A stretch of DNA of 7,497 bases from Bacteroidota bacterium (lineage in GTDB: Bacteria; Bacteroidota; Bacteroidia; Bacteroidales; Marinifilaceae): contig JAEXFF010000250.1 in the NCBI GenBank assembly GCA_023400335.1, positions 1-7,497 on the forward strand, written 5' to 3'. Numbering within the stretch: position 1 is the stretch's first letter; each line of letters opens with the position of its first letter. Below, in pieces: positions 5,813-7,497 of this stretch. Below the pieces are notes generated by a model. The model ran no database searches. It was not told the origin of the DNA and was given only the letters and a program-made list of their open reading frames with translations. Both the position numbers and the translations under genes were made by a program.

Positions 5813-7111
5813 CTATTTCATTTCCGCATCCCGGTTTGAGTCCTCTGTAAAAATATTTCCGAGTTTCCGTTTAAACCAACTGTCTGAATCCGGTAAATCG
5901 TTTATTCCTCTCCCTTTCTTGGAGCTTTCTTCTTCCCTCCGTCTCATCTCTTTCTGCTTCCTGGCTTTTTGTTCTTCCTGCTTCAGACGTTTTTTCCGGG
6001 CCTGTTCTTCCAATTCCGCTGAGTTAACCGTAATCATTTCCAATTCTTCAGGCATTTCTTCAACCTTGAAAACGACCTCCGTTGCCTTTTCTCCCTGTAC
6101 TGTTTTCCCGGACATGTGCGGAGTACCTACACTGCTATTCCGGTTAAAACCGACGGCAATGACAGCTACCCGTAATTTATTGCCCAAAGTCTCATCTTCT
6201 CCGGTACCCCAAATGACATTCACATTTCCACCAACTCTCTCCTGCAAATTCTCCGTAATCAAAGTGATTTCATCCATTGTCACTTCCTGCTCTCCATATA
6301 AGATGTTGAGTAAAATATTCGAAGCCCCCCGGATGTCGTGGCTATTCAGTAATGGAGAAATCAAAGCTTCTTCCAAGGCCTGCATGGCCCGGTTTTCCCC
6401 TTCAGCCTCAGCTGCCCCCATTAATGCAACCCCACTGTTACGCATTACTCCGTCTACATCGGCAAAATCGACATTTACATAGCCCTTTACAGTAATGATC
6501 TCAGCAATACTCTTAGCAGCTATTGTCAATACATTATCCGCCATGGCAAAAGCCTCCGAAAGCTTTAAATCCCCGTAAATATCTTTCAATTTATCGTTCT
6601 TTATGATCAGCAAAGCATCTACATATTGCTCCAACTCGTCAATTCCGTCCATCGCCTGTTCCATCTTTCTTCTCCCTTCGAAAGAAAAAGGCAAAGTCAC
6701 AATCCCGATAGTCAGGATTTTCAATTCCCGTGCCTGTTTTGCAATCTCAGGGGCTGCCCCGGTTCCGGTTCCTCCACCCATACCTGCAGTTATAAAGACC
6801 ATTTTCGTTTTATGCGAAAGTAAGTTTTTAATAAAATCCATACTTTCCATAGCAGACTGCCTTCCTTTCTCCGGCACACATCCAGCTCCCCTTCCTTCGG
6901 TCAAATCTTTTCCCAGCTGAATTTTATTCTTCACCGGACTAAGACGCAAAGCCTGAATATCCGTATTACATACCACAAATTCTACGCCGTGAATACCTTG
7001 CCTGCACATATGATTTACCGCATTACTTCCTCCCCCTCCTACTCCGATTACCTTTATAATCGACTCCTGCTGCACGGGCAATTTCAACGACAACAATCCA
7101 TCATTTTCCAT
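5813..7111 (-). CDS. ftsZ: Cell division protein FtsZ, first paralogue, with long charged C-terminal extension and no canonical C-terminal peptide
   Basis: This 432-residue tubulin-like GTPase follows ftsA by 80 bases, the usual place of ftsZ. It keeps GVGGGGSNAV (23-32), AGMGGGTGTG (109-118) and the T7 loop NVDFADV (213-219), so it should bind GTP and polymerise. Two pocket positions differ from E. coli FtsZ: FEGRRK carries Lys149 where R142 aligns, and AFAMADNV has Asn193 where the guanine-contacting D187 aligns. After the core (ending near 322) comes a linker with a highly charged, probably helical stretch at about 364-400 (EEQARKKRLKQEEQKARK), then SDSWFKRKLGNIF (409-421) and an acidic end. 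No D-I-P-A/T-F peptide is present. The last segment could be an amphipathic membrane- or partner-binding element (inference). Which of the two genes is the main division FtsZ cannot be decided from sequence alone. Confidence 0.95.
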   Translation of the reverse strand: MENDGLLSLKLPVQQESIIKVIGVGGGGSNAVNHMCRQGIHGVEFVVCNTDIQALRLSPVKNKIQLGKDLTEGRGAGCVPEKGRQSAMESMDFIKNLLSHKTKMVFITAGMGGGTGTGAAPEIAKQARELKILTIGIVTLPFSFEGRRKMEQAMDGIDELEQYVDALLIIKNDKLKDIYGDLKLSEAFAMADNVLTIAAKSIAEIITVKGYVNVDFADVDGVMRNSGVALMGAAEAEGENRAMQALEEALISPLLNSHDIRGASNILLNILYGEQEVTMDEITLITENLQERVGGNVNVIWGTGEDETLGNKLRVAVIAVGFNRNSSVGTPHMSGKTVQGEKATEVVFKVEEMPEELEMITVNSAELEEQARKKRLKQEEQKARKQKEMRRREEESSKKGRGINDLPDSDSWFKRKLGNIFTEDSNRDAEMK

Positions 7112-7128
7112 ACGCTACCGCATTAGAT

Positions 7129-7191
7129 TTATTCGATATTTTTATTCTTTGTCCCCTCTTTTTCCTCCCCAAGCATTGTCTTATAATCCAT
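7129..7191 (-). CDS. Possible 20-codon leader or micro-ORF between ftsA and the first ftsZ
   Basis: The ftsA stop TAA is followed immediately by ATG (7191-7189). From there 20 sense codons run to a TAA at 7129-7131. The peptide begins MDYKTMLGEEKEG and is very polar, rich in Lys and Glu, with no membrane segment or known motif. A purine-rich stretch (GGGGAGGAAAAAGAGGGGAC, read on the minus strand) forms much of the ORF and lies about 40-60 bases before the ftsZ start, too far to act as its ribosome site. Direct stop-start contact would allow ribosomes finishing ftsA to reinitiate. An open frame of this length in 80 bases can easily arise by chance, so this is a weak candidate. Confidence 0.15.
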   Translation of the reverse strand: MDYKTMLGEEKEGTKNKNIE

Positions 7192-7497
7192 TTATTTAAA
7201 TATACCGGAAAGCCAGTTCCCAATCCCCCCTTTATCCTCTTCCGGTTCTGTATGCTCACAAAACAATAATCCTAAAACGGTCAGACAGGCAGGAGCACTT
7301 AATATTTCTTCATTACCGGAAGTTATTCCTTGTACCTTAGCAATCCTCACTTTGTGTCCGCTCAATTTTGCCAGTAAAGTATCTGTCCCGATCAGCCGGC
7401 TTCCTCCCCCTGTCAGCAAAATTTCTTTCTCCGCATCGTTAAAACGCCATTGCTGCAGCTGATAGATAGCTCCCTCCAGCAATTCCTCCATACGGCA
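7192..7497 (-). CDS. ftsA: Cell division protein FtsA, C-terminal part
   Basis: Only the last 101 codons and the stop are present; the 5' part lies beyond the right edge and the frame is open to the edge. The piece contains EKEILLTGGGSRLIGTDTLLAKL, the actin-fold nucleotide-binding block (TGGG) with the spacing seen in FtsA, followed by a segment ending SAPACLTVLGLLFCEH that matches the conserved ATAVGLL region. The protein ends in GGIGNWLSGIFK, a short amphipathic helix typical of the FtsA membrane-targeting sequence. FtsA is an actin homologue that anchors FtsZ polymers to the inner face of the cytoplasmic membrane by holding the FtsZ C-terminal peptide. Its position just before the ftsZ pair supports the call over other actin-like proteins such as MreB or DnaK. 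Confidence 0.9.
   Translation of the reverse strand, partial: CRMEELLEGAIYQLQQWRFNDAEKEILLTGGGSRLIGTDTLLAKLSGHKVRIAKVQGITSGNEEILSAPACLTVLGLLFCEHTEPEEDKGGIGNWLSGIFK

Noticed and set aside
5766..6482. Long open frame of 238 codons on the plus strand, opposite the first ftsZ
   Set aside because: It lies entirely across the coding strand of a clear ftsZ and its stop and the start of a second frame near 5312-5839 behave the same way. The product is low-complexity (Ser, Phe, Pro-rich), as expected from the reverse of this codon usage, with no recognisable domain.
4621..7111. Tandem ftsZ genes as an assembly duplication
   Set aside because: The two copies differ at about 40% of core residues, differ widely in silent positions and have unrelated C-termini, so they are true separate genes.

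Overview
The window looks like a chromosomal housekeeping segment from a member of the Bacteroidota, most likely order Bacteroidales. All eight genes lie on the minus strand, so transcription runs from the right end to the left. The taxonomic call rests on protein style (FtsZ sequences with a VCNTD motif and a DIRGA...LLNI segment), the lack of convincing Shine-Dalgarno sequences, and the ftsA-ftsZ arrangement. A family such as Odoribacteraceae is possible but is only a guess. No mobile element, RNA gene, CRISPR array or prophage signal was seen.

In transcription order the layout is: the C-terminal end of ftsA (7192-7497, cut by the window edge); a first ftsZ (5813-7111, 432 aa); a second, different ftsZ (4621-5751, 376 aa); a DEAD-box RNA helicase with a DbpA-type RNA-binding domain and a basic tail (2732-4522); the ribosome-assembly GTPase EngB/YsxC (2085-2690); the large and small subunits of exonuclease VII, xseA (631-2040) and xseB (456-665), which overlap; and the start of a PBP4-type D-Ala-D-Ala carboxypeptidase/endopeptidase (1-459), whose GTG start overlaps the xseB stop. 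Gaps between genes are short (41 to 98 bases). No stretch of more than 100 bases lacks a gene.

The standout feature is the tandem pair of ftsZ genes directly after ftsA. Most bacteria divide with one FtsZ. Here both copies keep the GTP-binding signature and the T7 catalytic loop, and by eye they align without gaps over about 306 residues at roughly 60% identity. Almost all architectural difference is at the C-terminus. The second copy has a short linker and a classical C-terminal peptide (DIPAF followed by basic residues), the usual docking site for FtsA and other partners. The first copy lacks that peptide and instead has a long, charged, probably helical linker ending in a tryptophan/phenylalanine-rich amphipathic segment that resembles the membrane-targeting end of FtsA. 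This suggests a two-component Z-ring with divided labour, similar in logic to the FtsZ1/FtsZ2 pair of chloroplasts or the two FtsZs of many archaea. That functional reading is inference.

The remaining genes link division (ftsA, ftsZ pair), peptidoglycan trimming (PBP4), ribosome maturation (helicase, EngB) and DNA repair (exonuclease VII) in one co-directional, growth-related cluster.
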